Source: Flaccisagitta enflata
Taxonomy: Eukaryota; Chaetognatha; Sagittoidea; Aphragmophora
Assembly (NCBI GenBank): GCA_965153355.1
Contig: OZ231128.1
Location: 36,580,001-36,644,000 of the forward strand
Length of the DNA: 64,000 nucleotides
Direction: 5' to 3'
Positions 40,836 to 51,857 of the stretch are shown here, one piece after another (position 1 is the stretch's first letter; every line of letters begins with the position of its first letter). Both the position numbers and the translations under genes were made by a program. The notes under the pieces were generated by a model. It worked only from the letters and a program-made list of their open reading frames with translations, made no database searches and was not told where the DNA came from.

Positions 40836-41227
40836 ATTTGTGTAAAACGAAGCTTGTTTTTATTGATCATTCATTCTCCTATTCAAAATTCATCTCCCAC
40901 CATCGCCTCCTCCCTTGCTCCCTCCCCCTTCCCTTGGCCCTTTCCATCCTCCTCCTTCTTCCCCCCCCCCCCATTCAGCATTTATCTCCCCAGCGTGCTC
41001 TTCTTTTTTCATTGGGAGTGATAGCGTACTACAAAGGAAATCCCTTCCAGATGCTTCGGGATCTATTTTGTGTGGCAGAAAGAAGCGCGGATTTCAAAGT
41101 TTGGAGAAATAAGGAAAAAAAAGGTATACAGGTCTAAGTCGGCTCCAGCCCGAGGGTAGGGTTGTTCATGCTGCTTCAACAGACTCGTGTCGTAATTCAA
41201 TTTAATTCAATTCAATTTCTTTCTTGC
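40836..41227. other. No feature recognised
   Basis: C-rich stretch near 40960-40972, otherwise ordinary sequence. Confidence 0.45.
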
Positions 41228-41365
41228 ATGCAGCGACGGGGACATGCTACTTTGATTAGGGGCCCGAAAAGAATTAGATTGAAGGTGTGGAGACAAGTCA
41301 CACCATCTTACCTCAGAGCCTTGTACGAATCGATGCTGGCAAGAATGCAGGCAGTGATTAGCTAG
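41228..41365 (+). pseudogene. Tc1/mariner-type transposase, C-terminal remnant
   Basis: The frame reads VWRQVTPSYLRALYESMLAR followed by MQAVIS and a stop. This fits the conserved C-terminus of Tc1/mariner transposases, where W..(I/V)..(E/S)YL..L..SM..R..AVI precedes a G..TKY tail. Upstream catalytic DD[E/D] regions are absent and the stop removes the final tail, so it is a dead fragment. No terminal repeats were found around it. Confidence 0.6.
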
Positions 41366-41510
41366 CTAAGAACCGTTTGAACATGTTTTTGTACCATTCT
41401 AGTCAATAGTTGAACTGACACTCATGTTGATGCTAAACTTATTTCCAAGGTAGTACTCTTGCCGATATTGCCATTATTATGGTAGTGTTGCCAATAGGTT
41501 GTGCAAGGCC

Positions 41511-41826
41511 CAGGGGTGTATATTTTTGAGTCGCTTTTGATTTTTCCCCCCTGCCTTTGATTTTCTTCCCCGCGACTGGTCGCGTCGCATTTCTATATCT
41601 ATGATTTTCTCCCCCATATAGCAATAAAACTATGTAGTTAGGGTTTTAATAGTGTTAAATTGTGTTTTACTAATTGAGTTTTATGATTTGGTACTTTCAA
41701 AAGTTGTATTTTCCCCAAATTTCCTTGATTTCTCTTTTTTCCCCCTTTGATTTCCTTCCCCATCACCAGACCCTTTGATTTCCTCCCCCCCCCCACCGGG
41801 GGGGGGGACTCAAGAATATACAGGCC
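41511..41826 (-). mobile_element. Palindromic MITE, copy 2
   Basis: Inverted copy of 13667-13968. Ends GGGGTGTATATTTTTGAG and ACTCAAGAATATACAGGCC, with shared interior such as CATAGTTTTATTGCTATATG (minus strand). C-runs and G-runs at 41786-41807 form a strong hairpin next to the right end. Confidence 0.8.
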
Positions 41827-43228
41827 TGGCTTGGCCTGATGAGCAACCAATAAGAAGTCATTTGCAGTTGGGCAGGGGCAGTGTTGCGGGTCGCCGCCGA
41901 CCTACCAGAGGACGAAAACTTTTCGGTATGAAAAACAATGACGAACATTCTCTCTTTCATTTCATTTGCTTTGTAAACTACTAGTTATGGTATTTCTACA
42001 ACCTGAACTCTGCTCAAAGCAGTTTCACCAACTTCTCTTCTATGGTAAAAGCCCGAGGAGATGGTAGACCTGGATTGACGAGGAAGGCAGGGACCAACCC
42101 GGAAACTCACAGTTTGCAGTCAAGGATGACAATTGTTCATCACACACACGCAATTCTAAAAAAAACGCCTTGTCGGCCAGTTGGTTTGTTGGTCAGTCTG
42201 CTAGGTAATGCGTATGTTGATTGGTCAGTCAGTCAATCCGTTCATTGGTCAAACTTAACGTTTTCGGAGCTTTTACATGAAATATTTTCATAATCTTTTT
42301 AGAACTTTTTTTCAGAATTCAATTATCTTAATTTCTTTTTAAATTAGGTCGTCCTGTAATATTGCAAACGAAAACAATCATACTGTATAAAGAGAAGGAG
42401 GGGAAATCAGAGGGGTTGGAATGATGTCCTACGATCTACCCTCCCTTCCCTTCCCTTCCCTTCCCTTCCGTTTTCATTCCCAGTTAAGACGCCCAAGACG
42501 GTAATCGAACACGTTAAATGTCAAAAATAACACAAGACCGCTTGCTACAATTGCGCTATCTTTACCCTCATCGGTGGCCGGTGGGTTCGTCCATCAGTTA
42601 TGTTCATGAAATTATTTTGACTCAGTTTTCCTGACCAAATACCCTGGTGACCAACTGGGACGCAAGTGGAGTAACTGCGCATCAGGAACTGTTAGGTTAT
42701 TGAGTTGACTCCAATATGACTGTACTACTCCTAAACTACATTTCATGACTATCTATTTCCATCGTCTTTCATCATCAGAATACGTGAATCGTGCAGCAAT
42801 CTTTAGGGAGGCGTATCTCTCTTTTCCTCTGTCTTTATATCTCAAGCTACCCTTTACAAGGAGGCAAACAAACAAAAAATCAGAAGAAAAGGGGAAAAAA
42901 AGAAATGATGAAGTGATCGAGTGGCCGATAAGAGACAGAATAAAGTGGAGGAAGAAAAAAAACCTTTTCCATGTCCTCCCCACCAGCGGCGTGTTTGATG
43001 GGGCTGCTGGGGCAGCCCCTTGATTTCAAACTTTGTGTTTGAAAACTTTTTTTCTGGCCGACAATATTTGTCTTTAATGTTCATAGCTTTCTACAGTTGT
43101 ATATACACGTATTGAACACAAAATTTGTCGAACACGGAGTGGTGAAAATTCAGAAAATCTTGACTCAAATACACCTCTGCACCTTGTAAATGCTCCAACC
43201 CACCCTCACCCTCTTTACTTTTTAACCC
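41827..43228. other. Mostly featureless; minor repeats
   Basis: TTGGTCAGTCTGC-type tetramers at 42176-42250 may be a family A relic, and a (CCCTT)n run lies at 42442-42468. A tRNA-like A-box/B-box pair on the minus strand near 42488-42565 does not fold into a tRNA. No gene recognised. Confidence 0.4.
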
Positions 43229-43230
43229 CA

Positions 43231-43277
<47 letters not shown>
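43229..43277. repeat. (GA)n microsatellite
   Basis: About 24 GA units, next to a fold-back element. Confidence 0.95.
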
Positions 43278-43280
<3 letters not shown>

Positions 43281-43287
43281 CTGATAT

Positions 43288-44010
43288 TTTGTACATCGTC
43301 TTTAAATCGAAATGGCAAATAGTAAACCTTTGTAGCTTCCAAACTACTTGCCTAAAAGCCTTCAAATTCTTAGTGAATGTTGGTTACAACTGACCATTTT
43401 GTCATGCCAAAACTCAGATTTTAAGCTACAAATTCTACGGGAAAAATCGATTTGTCCCCGCTATGTTTGGAAGAATCTTTTTTTATTTCTTGTTTCCTAA
43501 TTCATCAAGCTTGAACCCTTAACCTTAAATGCCTTAAATGAAGAGTTACAAATGATGAATATAGGTTCTGCTTGAAAATTTCATTGTCTTACTGTATCTA
43601 TGAAGATTTGAGTGATTTTTAAATGATTGACAGTCTGGATTTTGGTAATGATTGTTAAAAACCAATGAAAACCTCAACATATCTCCATCTTTTTTCAAAT
43701 TTCTTTAGCAAATGTGTAATCTCTGAAAAAATTCCTATCATTTGAGACCAACCCTTGAGTTCCAGCTTAATTTTTTTGACATCTGTTTGTTGATAAAGAC
43801 AAGTTTTCTCCAATAAAGCAAGGAAAAAAAGATTCAGCCCTAAAAATGGGGTATATTCCAATGTTTTACTGACCCCAAACTATACGGGAATGAAATCTGA
43901 GTTTTGGCATGATACCAACATTCACTGAAAATTTGAAGGCTTTTGGGCCTGTAGTTTTGGAGCTACAAAGGTTTACTTTTCGCCATTTCGATTTAAAGAT
44001 GGTGTATTTC
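43288..44010. mobile_element. Fold-back palindrome, about 720 bp
   Basis: CATCGTCTTTAAATCGAAAT plus GGC near 43297 pairs with GCC plus ATTTCGATTTAAAGATGGTG near 43990. GTAAACCTTTGTAGCT pairs with AGCTACAAAGGTTTAC, and ATGCCAAAACTCAGAT with ATCTGAGTTTTGGCAT. Centre near 43650. No coding capacity. Confidence 0.85.
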
Positions 44011-44180
44011 TATTGAAAATGAGGGATATTCTTCTTTATTCCACTCTAGTGTAAATCGTACAAGGGTGGTTTCAATTTCAACTCTTGTCCAAAATCCGGC
44101 CTTGAGTGGTTGCCCCTCTCAAGCCTACAAGTTATGGAAAGTTACGTTTCACTACAGGGCAGGGAACATACAATTTTTTT

Positions 44181-44477
<297 letters not shown>

Positions 44478-44602
44478 TCCTTAGGGGTCAATGCTGTGGT
44501 GAACCTGACAGACAGACCAAGGTTTTTTCTCTGTATTTTGCGGAGGTGCTGAGGTAAACCGTAAGGTTGAGACATATTTTTTTCTTAAAATGTTTTTTTG
44601 TT

Positions 44603-44817
<215 letters not shown>

Positions 44818-44830
44818 AGTGTGTGTTAGT

Positions 44831-44907
44831 TAAAGTAGGGGTGTAAGGAGGGTTGCATGCCCCAACCCAACCTCCCGCATCGATGTTGTAACCTCGGGTT
44901 ACTTGTT
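44831..44907 (+). mobile_element. Family A element, 3' end, GTAACC type
   Basis: GGGTGTAAGGAGGGTTGCAT and GCCCCAACCC, degraded arm TCCCGCATCGATG, then 3' hairpin GTAACCTCGGGTTAC and TTGTT. In the intact relatives (6968, 24677) a short GT-rich segment occupies the place where the long GT array lies here. Confidence 0.75.
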
Positions 44908-45083
44908 ATTCTTTTTTTATTTCCTCGTTTCATTCCTTTCTTTTTTTTTCTTTTTTTTTGAAGGGTGAGAAAAGGGAAGAAAAAGTCGCAGTCAGCAAAG
45001 ATGGAAGGAGAGAAGTTGATTCGATCAGCCATCATGAAAAATGGGCCGACGTCTAAACCCCAGTTAGCATCCTGGGTGAGTGT

Positions 45084-45088
<5 letters not shown>

Positions 45089-45122
<34 letters not shown>
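45089..45122. repeat. (GA)n microsatellite
   Basis: About 17 GA units. Confidence 0.95.
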
Positions 45123-45125
<3 letters not shown>

Positions 45126-45133
45126 AGTGGAAG

Positions 45134-45240
45134 CATTTCGTTGCGGACAGGTAGGCAGGGGCATACATTCCCCATCCACACCACCTTCCCTACCCCCCTC
45201 ACACACAAACAAACGGCAGCATCAAAAATGCGCGTTTTCG
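45134..45240 (-). mobile_element. Family A element, distal-arm portion
   Basis: Plus-strand CGTTGCGGACAGGTAGGCAG plus GGGCATACATTCCCCATCCA and ACACACAAACAAACG. This is the reverse complement of the 6968-type interior. The core and 5' hairpin are missing; a plus-strand copy begins 8 bp away. Confidence 0.65.
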
Positions 45241-45247
45241 TGTTTTT

Positions 45248-45409
45248 AGTTGCGGACACGCAACTCTATAAGAGGCTTTGTCCGTCCGTCCGTCCGTCCG
45301 TCCGTCGGCCCGTTGGTCCGTCGGTGAGCATGAGTCGAAATGTGTGAAAACGCACATTTCCGCTCCTGCCCACCCGTCCGCAACTGGTGACCGTGTATCC
45401 GGCCTTGTT
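45248..45409 (+). mobile_element. Family A element, complete, TTGCG arm
   Basis: 5' hairpin AGTTGCGGACACGCAACT (45248-45265), CTCTATAAGAGGCTTTG, six GTCC units then GTCGGCCCGTTGGTCC, distal arm GTCCGCAACT (exact complement of the 5' arm), and ACCGTGTATCCGGCC plus TTGTT. Confidence 0.93.
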
Positions 45410-45688
45410 TTAATCGATCATCATGGACCGGCGGATGGACCGACGGATGGATTGATAGATGTACGAATCAATGGACGGACCGACATATGACTAAAGGATC
45501 AATGGACAGAAGGATTGGGAGATACAGGAGGCCAAGGAGGAGAAGAAGGACAAGGAGGAGGATAAAGGGGAGGCTGGTTGGCGTAAGAGAAACTTTGATC
45601 AACAACTCATGAAGTCGTTGATCACCGTCACTTCGAAGGCAATTCTCGATATTGACATTTCCATCGCGCCACGCAGTTTCCTTTGCTG

Positions 45689-46203
<515 letters not shown>

Positions 46204-46490
46204 TGACTAGAGGGAGTTGTCCTTTTTCCCTCACCCGAAGGACATTGTGGTTGTTGTCCAATGGCCATTGACATTTTTTGTAGAGAGATGTTGTCCTTGC
46301 TGTTCTTCCCTTGACATAATTGTTGTTGTCCTGTGACTCTCATAACTAGAAGGAGTTGTCCTTTTTTCCTCACCTGAAGGACATCGCGGTTGTTGTCCAA
46401 TGTCCATTGACATTTTTTTCCTACGAGATATTGTCCTTGTTTTTCTTCACTTGACATAGTCGTTGTTGTTCTGTGATTCCCATGACTAGA
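46204..46490 (-). repeat. About 138-bp tandem copies of a Tg1-exon donor region
   Basis: Two and a half units with GAGTTGTCCTTTTTCCCTCA at 46213 and its variant at 46351. On minus each reads GGACAACAACC, GACAATGTCC-like, CAGGTGAGGAAAAAAGGAC, which matches the 3' end and donor site of the Tg1 exon at 47120. The region is therefore duplicated exon end plus intron start, later separated from the exon by a fold-back insertion. Confidence 0.7.
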
Positions 46491-46492
46491 TA

Positions 46493-47099
46493 CCCTCTCA
46501 CAGCAAGATCCGGAGAAAAGTAACATTATTGTAGGTTTTTTCATCGTTTTGTATAGAATATGAGCTCTATTTACTGGAACAAATAAAGATTAAATCTTGT
46601 CAAGAGCGCTTTTTGAGATTTTCATAAAAATTGATGGTTTGTACTCTTTTTTAAATGTAGATTCTACTGGGTATTTTGAATATCTTTTTTGGCAGCATAT
46701 TTGAATTCCTGGTGAAATTTCCATTCATTTGATAGGTCGCACTATATGATTTTATCCAAAAATGCAATTTCTCATTTTTAAGCCACTGTTACAATTTTGC
46801 AACGGTGGCTTAAAAACTGAAAATCTTATTTCTATGTAAAAGTATATGTTGCGACCTATCAAATGAATGGAAATTTCACCAGGAATACGAATTTGCTGAC
46901 AAAAAGTATTTCTGAAATACCCAGTTGAATCTACAGCAAAAAGAAGGCTTAAAACCACCAATTTTTATGAAAATCTCCAAAAGCGCTCTTTACAAGATTT
47001 TATCTTCATTAGTTCCAGTAAATAGAGCTCAGATTCTATACATAACAATGAAAAAACCTACAGTAATGTTACTTTTCACCTGATCTTGCTATAAGAGGG
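46493..47099. mobile_element. Fold-back palindrome inserted beside the Tg1 exon
   Basis: Ends CCCTCTCACAGCAAGATC and GATCTTGCTATAAGAGGG are near-complementary, and pairing continues (GTAACATTATTGTAGGTTTT with AAAACCTACAGTAATGTTAC) to a centre near 46796 with TAAGCCACTG..CGGTGGCTTA. The core GATAGGTCGCACTATATG is shared with the palindrome at 59607-61174. It interrupts the donor-region tandem repeat. Non-coding. Confidence 0.88.
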
Positions 47100-47119
47100 A
47101 GTTGTCCTTTTTTCCTCAC

Positions 47120-47308
47120 CTGGACATAGCGGTTGTTGTCCTTTGACTCTTGTGCCTCCCATTTCATTTCCATCAGGCCAAGCGCACCAACAAAATCCTT
47201 CCGTTTGGTGGCATTGAACTCGGCTGAAACTCCCGTCCAAGTTGCAACTTGGAACCCACGTAGTTGTTGTTGTGGTTGTTGTCGTCGTCGTCGTCGTCGT
47301 TGTTGTCA

Positions 47309-47390
<82 letters not shown>

Positions 47391-47457
47391 CGCCCCTACA
47401 CTCTCTTCTATTTTCGCTTTATTCCTCTGGATTTCGCATTTCGACAATTCCTTATTG
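47120..47457 (-). CDS. Exon with thyroglobulin type-1 domain and poly-Thr insert
   Basis: The exon encodes about 112 residues on the minus strand. SKCEIQRNKAKIEES forms the domain's first cysteine and helix; a tract of about 43 residues, nearly all Thr, follows; then WVPSCNLDGSFSRVQC, GFCWCAWPDGNEMGGTRV and QQPLC complete it. All six Tg1 cysteines and the QC and CWC hallmarks are present. In the family such domains occur in secreted or matrix proteins and some inhibit papain-like proteases. The donor CCAG|GTGAGG at 47119 is strong, phase 1. The acceptor is probably CTTAAG before 47457 (phase 2), or AATAAG before 47450 (phase 0); neither has a strong pyrimidine tract. The Thr tract is an in-frame ACG/ACA expansion; it could instead mark a repeat-filled intron. 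Function of the full protein is unknown. Confidence 0.75.
47281..47392. repeat. (GTC)n trinucleotide array inside the Tg1 exon
   Basis: GTC on plus, read as ACG/ACA (Thr) on minus, with GTT variants at 47262-47280 and 47300-47306. The reading frame of the Tg1 domain is kept on both sides. Confidence 0.95.
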
Positions 47458-47518
47458 CTTAAGCGCGTGGCCCAGCACCAAACGAGCATGAAATATTGGT
47501 GTATGCGTGGGCGGGATG

Positions 47519-47759
47519 GTGATTTTGGGGGTTGGGTCGTTGTAGGGGTGCCCGAGGTGGTGATAAAGGGGGTATTTGGGGTGATTTTGTATATTTTAGG
47601 TTAAACTTTCCTCTGGTATATCCAAATCTCGCTATGTGATGGTGATTTTGGGGGTTGGGTCGTTGTAGGGGTGCCCGAGGTGGTGATAAAGGGGGTATTT
47701 GGGGTGATTTTGTATATTTTAGGTTAAACTTTCCTCTGGTATATCCAAATCTCGCTATG
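47519..47759. repeat. Perfect 122-bp tandem duplication
   Basis: 47519-47640 and 47641-47759 are identical as far as read (GGTGATTTTGGGGGTTGGGT through AATCTCGCTATGTG). The lack of differences implies a recent event, or an assembly artefact. Confidence 0.93.
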
Positions 47760-48984
47760 TGTGGTGGTGGTGGAGGGAGAGTTTACAGTGTAAACTGTTT
47801 ACACTCTTTTTTTTTTTTGAGTAAGGACAAAGTTCATAAGGACATGAGGCTGAAAATTTGCCAAAGCCCTGCCTCAGAATTAGGAAATTTCTTTATGGAT
47901 TCAGGATTTGAATTGGTATTTTGTTGACTCTTTAAGAAAACTCATATCTATCGAAAATTAGAAAATACATTTTGTCTGGTTATGAACAAATACAGAGAAT
48001 AATTAGTTACATCACTGCATGTTTAACAATATTTAAAAAAATTGTAAAAGAAATATTGAGGACATACTAAGAACATTTCAGCCTAAAATCTGCAGAAAAA
48101 TTAAGGACGGCCGAGCCTCAGAAAAAATTAACTGGTCGTTAAATAAAAGAAAAGAGTGTACAGGTGGAAAAGCGTAGATGATACTGGATGAAGATGCTTG
48201 ATTTACGTCAGTATGTAATAGAAAGTTATCAAGGCCAGCTAACAGTCACTCCTGAACATGGACAAAAATGCACAGGGCCTTCAGCCTCCATTTCAGGTGC
48301 GACGGCGAATCTTAGTCCAACGGTATTAGGCACAATTTCATTGATATTTTATTGAAAATATGAACCAAAACACGTAAATCATCACTATCTTCTTAAAACC
48401 ATGCAAAAATAATGGACACAAAATGTTTTGTCGATCATTTTTTGTTTGTCCCTTATTTTTGTGAAAAAAAATTATATCTTTTTCAAGAGTAGTAAGTCCA
48501 TTAGGCTTCCCAGTTCGATAGTTGGGCCTCTAGGTGGCCTTTGTCTGAAAGCCCTGAAAGCCCTTGTCCTACATCCATGCTCCTGAAGGAGTGCAAAATA
48601 AGCGTGTTAATCGAGAGAAAAAGGGAGTTCGGAGGCGGACCAAAATCATTCATCATCTGCTGACAAACGAAGAAAAGGCATCTTTTTGGATGTCAAGCAA
48701 TTTTCATTTAATAATCAGCAATAGATAACTTCATTGAATCCAGCTGTCTAATTTTCTCCCTCCCTCTTTGCTTTTAGTTTAAAGTGCTTGTCAGAATGTC
48801 GGTCAGTTGGTTCAGCTAGTCAGTCTGTCAGTCAGCGCGGTGTCTCTTTGTACCTCTATGTTTCTGCCGGTTTCATAGCTATCTCTTCTATTTTTCCGTA
48901 CTGCCATTCTGGTAACCTGTCACTGAAAGGCTGTCAGTAGGTTCACATCAGACTTCCTCTCGTTTTTCTTCCTTACTCTCTTGC
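47760..48984. other. No feature recognised (intron candidate)
   Basis: About 1.2 kb of AT-rich sequence between the Tg1 exon and the ATTC array. No cysteine-rich frame with splice borders was found, so any exon joining the two known ones must be short. Confidence 0.4.
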
Positions 48985-49368
<384 letters not shown>

Positions 49369-49380
49369 TCTCTTTCTCAC

Positions 49381-49520
49381 CTGTCTCTGCGGGTTGGCAT
49401 TTGTCGCACTGGACGTTTGGCTTGGAGCACCAGAATCCTGGTTGACAGATCGGATTGGCGGAGCAATGGCATGTGACGTCACAACCACAAATGTCCTTTT
49501 TTTCAACAGAGGAATGTGAC
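49381..49520 (-). CDS. Cysteine-rich exon (8 Cys)
   Basis: A 140-bp exon on the minus strand with strong borders: acceptor TTTATTCCCGCCTCAG before 49520 and donor GACAG|GTGAG at 49380. It encodes 46 residues with eight cysteines (KKDICGCDVTCHCSANPICQ, then WCSKP, QCDKCQP). The spacing suggests a small disulphide-rich extracellular module; I do not recognise the family. Incoming phase is 2 and outgoing phase 1, so it cannot follow the 52987 exon directly. The intron after it opens with a long (GA)n. A mutated copy of its first half lies 1.1 kb upstream at 50591-50655, which supports an origin in a repeated-exon gene. Confidence 0.6.
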
Positions 49521-49611
49521 CTGAGGCGGGAATAAAGAAAGGAAATGAGGACAAGGTAAGAAAAGCAAAGGGAGGGCAAGGGGAAGAGGAAGATGATAAC
49601 AAAGAAAGATC

Positions 49612-49845
49612 GGTAACCTGGGGTTACAACATCGTCGCGGACGCTCGCGGGAAGGGGCGCACAGGTCCCTACCTTCCCCCACTCACACGCACAGAATCTT
49701 CAATGCGTGTTTTCATATCTTTGAGTTGGGGACGGACGTGTTATCATATTTTTGAGTTGGGGACGGACGGGTGGACAGACGGACGGACGGACAGATGTAT
49801 GGACGGACCGACGGACACATGGATGGACAGACAGACGAATAGGAA
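49612..49845 (-). mobile_element. Family A element, GTAACC end type
   Basis: Plus-strand GGTAACCTGGGGTTAC is the 3' hairpin; next CAACATCGTCGCGGACGC is the distal arm (TCGCGGAC). Then come GGGGCGCACAGGTCCC, a repeated TTTGAGTTGGGGACGGACG (49722 and 49753), and a GGAC core to about 49845. The 5' hairpin is lost. Copies of this type elsewhere carry GT-rich DNA. Confidence 0.7.
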
Positions 49846-49929
49846 GATAAAAATGAGAAAGAAGAAGAAGAAAACAAGCCAGGGAGGAGAAACCTCAACA
49901 AAAGGGGGGGGGAAACGAAAAAAAAAAGA

Positions 49930-49952
49930 CAACGACAACGACAACGACAACG

Positions 49953-50013
<61 letters not shown>

Positions 50014-50027
50014 TGACAACGACAACC
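49930..50027. repeat. (GACAAC)n hexamer array
   Basis: About 16 units of GACAAC with one GACGAC and one AATGAC variant. Confidence 0.95.
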
Positions 50028-50214
50028 TCAACGAAAAGGGTAGACAGACAGGGACAAAGAAGGACAGATGGGGAGAGATGAAATGTGAATCTTAGGCATT
50101 GGGACAAACAAACAAACTTTTCTTTGCCACTCGGATAGAAGACAAGATGGAGCACCATCTTACGAATGTCAGGATAGAGTGTCAGTGGGAGAGGAAAAGG
50201 GCTTGTGACAGCAG

Positions 50215-50592
50215 ACAATCAGAAGATAAGACAGTCAGAAGATGAGACAGTCAGAAGAAGAAACAGTCAGAAGAAGAAACAGTCAGAAGAAGAGAAGAAG
50301 AGACAGTCAGAAGAGAGACAAAAGTCAGCAGTCATGACAATCAGAAGACGAGGCAGTTTGAGGACAAGACAGTCAGAAGACAAGGCAGTCAGAAGACAAG
50401 ATAGTCAGAGGACAAGATAGAAGATGAAGCAGGCAGAAGAAAAGACAGTTTGAAGACGAGTCAGTCAGAAGACGAGACAGTCAGAAGACGAGACAGTCAG
50501 AAGACTAGACAGTCAGAAGACGAGACAGTCAGAAGACGAAACAGTCAGAGGACGAAACAGTCAGAAGACGAAACAGTCAGAAGACGAAAAGC
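50215..50592. repeat. (AGACAGTCAGAAGACG)n minisatellite
   Basis: About 22 units near 16 bp, degenerate at the left and regular from 50455. It adjoins the broken cysteine-rich exon copy and replaces what would be that copy's second half. Confidence 0.92.
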
Positions 50593-50655
50593 TGGACAAT
50601 CACGAGTCACGTCAGAGCCACAAATTTTCTTTTCCAAGGCGGGAATTTGACCCGT
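50591..50655 (-). pseudogene. Broken copy of the 49381-49520 exon
   Basis: On minus: GGTCAAATTCCCGCCTTGGA, AAAGAAAATTTGTGG, CTCTGACGTGAC, closely matching GGTCACATTCCTCTGTTGAA, AAAAAGGACATTTGTGG, TTGTGACGTCAC of the intact exon. Encoded ICGSDVTRDC versus ICGCDVTCHC: two cysteines are changed. The CAG acceptor is mutated (GGAC before GGGTCA) and the 3' half is absent. Confidence 0.65.
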
Positions 50656-50943
50656 CCGGAGGGAAAAAGGAAAGAAAGGCAAAAGAAACCAGGAAAAGCA
50701 GAGAAGGGGGAAGTAGCAGTATTTGGCAGGGAGAAGCAAGAGAAGAAAGTCAACATAGGAAGGTACAAAAAAAAAAAAAACAACTACAAGAAGGAATGTA
50801 AAGGTCAAAGGCCAGAAACGGTGATAGAAAGAAAGAATCCAGAGGGGTATGTTGATTCATATCGGGCGAAGTGAGGTAAGCAGTGTGGAGAGGATGAGCC
50901 AAATTTGCCCAGAAATGAAAATCAAGAGAGCGATCACGTGAAA
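50656..50943. other. No feature recognised
   Basis: Purine-rich sequence with an A-run near 50767. Confidence 0.45.
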
Positions 50944-51305
50944 AACAAGGCCAACACCTATAAGTCGCGTGCGAGACTTACAGACTTTGAATGACTTAGA
51001 ATGACTTAGAATGACTTAGAATGACTTAGAATGACTTAGAATGACCTAAAATGACCAAAAATGACTCCCAATGACTAATGACCAAAATGACCAAAAATGA
51101 CTAAAAATGACTTAGAATGACTAAGAATGACTTAAAATTACTAAGAATGACTCAGAATGACTTCGAATAACTATTATTGCCTTTAAATGACTTAAAATGA
51201 CTTAAGAGTTGACGTTATATTGTAAAAAAGTAAAGTGTGACGGACGGACGGACCGACGGACGGACGGACGGACAAAGCGGGGTGTAGAGTCGCGTGCACG
51301 CGACT
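50944..51305 (-). mobile_element. Family A element with ATGACTTAGA core
   Basis: 5' hairpin AGTCGCGTGCACGCGACT (51305-51288) is an 18-bp perfect palindrome. Then CTCTACACCCCGCTTTGTCC and a short GTCC run, followed by a decamer array (ATGACTTAGA on plus, 50989-51205). The distal arm GCACGCGACT is the exact complement of AGTCGCGTGC, and the end is TTGGCCTTGTT. Same core as at 13336. Confidence 0.88.
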
Positions 51306-51317
51306 AAAAAAGAAGAA

Positions 51318-51463
51318 AACAAGGCTACCCCGTCGCCTGCGGGTGGGCAGGAGTCATATTTTAGGTCACCAGAGCATTTGGGCAGGAGCAGTACGGTGTG
51401 ACCGACCAACCAACCAACCGACCGATGGTTAAAGCGGGGTGTAGAGTCGAGTAGCACGCGACT
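51318..51463 (-). mobile_element. Family A element
   Basis: Lies 12 bp from the previous copy in the same orientation. 5' hairpin AGTCGCGTGCTACTCGACT, CTCTACACCCCGCTTTAACC, GGTTGGTTGGTTGGTCGG core, interior CTGCTCCTGCCCAAATGC, and distal part CACCCGCAGGCGACGGG, then GTAGCCTTGTT. Confidence 0.82.
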
Positions 51464-51857
51464 ATAAAAAGAAACACAATCCTTTGAATAACGAATTAGA
51501 AATTGTCAGGTAATTGAGAGCTAATTTCCAATTATTTCTCAAATGGCTGAAACCGATTTTCGACAATCTTTTTTCTGTCTCTATATAATCGTGATATCCT
51601 TAAGCGCGGGAGTAAACTCGATAAACATGAAACGCGATATACTGTCGCAGTTAATGAATTAAAAAAGATTGAAAGGGAAAATGACCAAGAAATTGGGAAT
51701 CAAACAAAGATGAGTAGGCTTAAATTGAATCTGTTAAAAGTGTCAATACGAGAGACATAACCCTTGTCACACCCTACAAACTACACCTTTTTTTGTAACA
51801 AAACAATAAAAATGACATCATAATTATGCGATAAAAGCGCAGTTAGTATTTGTCAAG
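51464..51857. other. No feature recognised
   Basis: AT-rich sequence between elements. Confidence 0.5.

Noticed and set aside
42488-42565. tRNA-like A-box (TAGCGCAATTG) and B-box (GTTCGATTAC) on the minus strand
   Set aside because: Acceptor, anticodon and T stems do not pair properly; at most a tRNA-derived relic, too weak to annotate.
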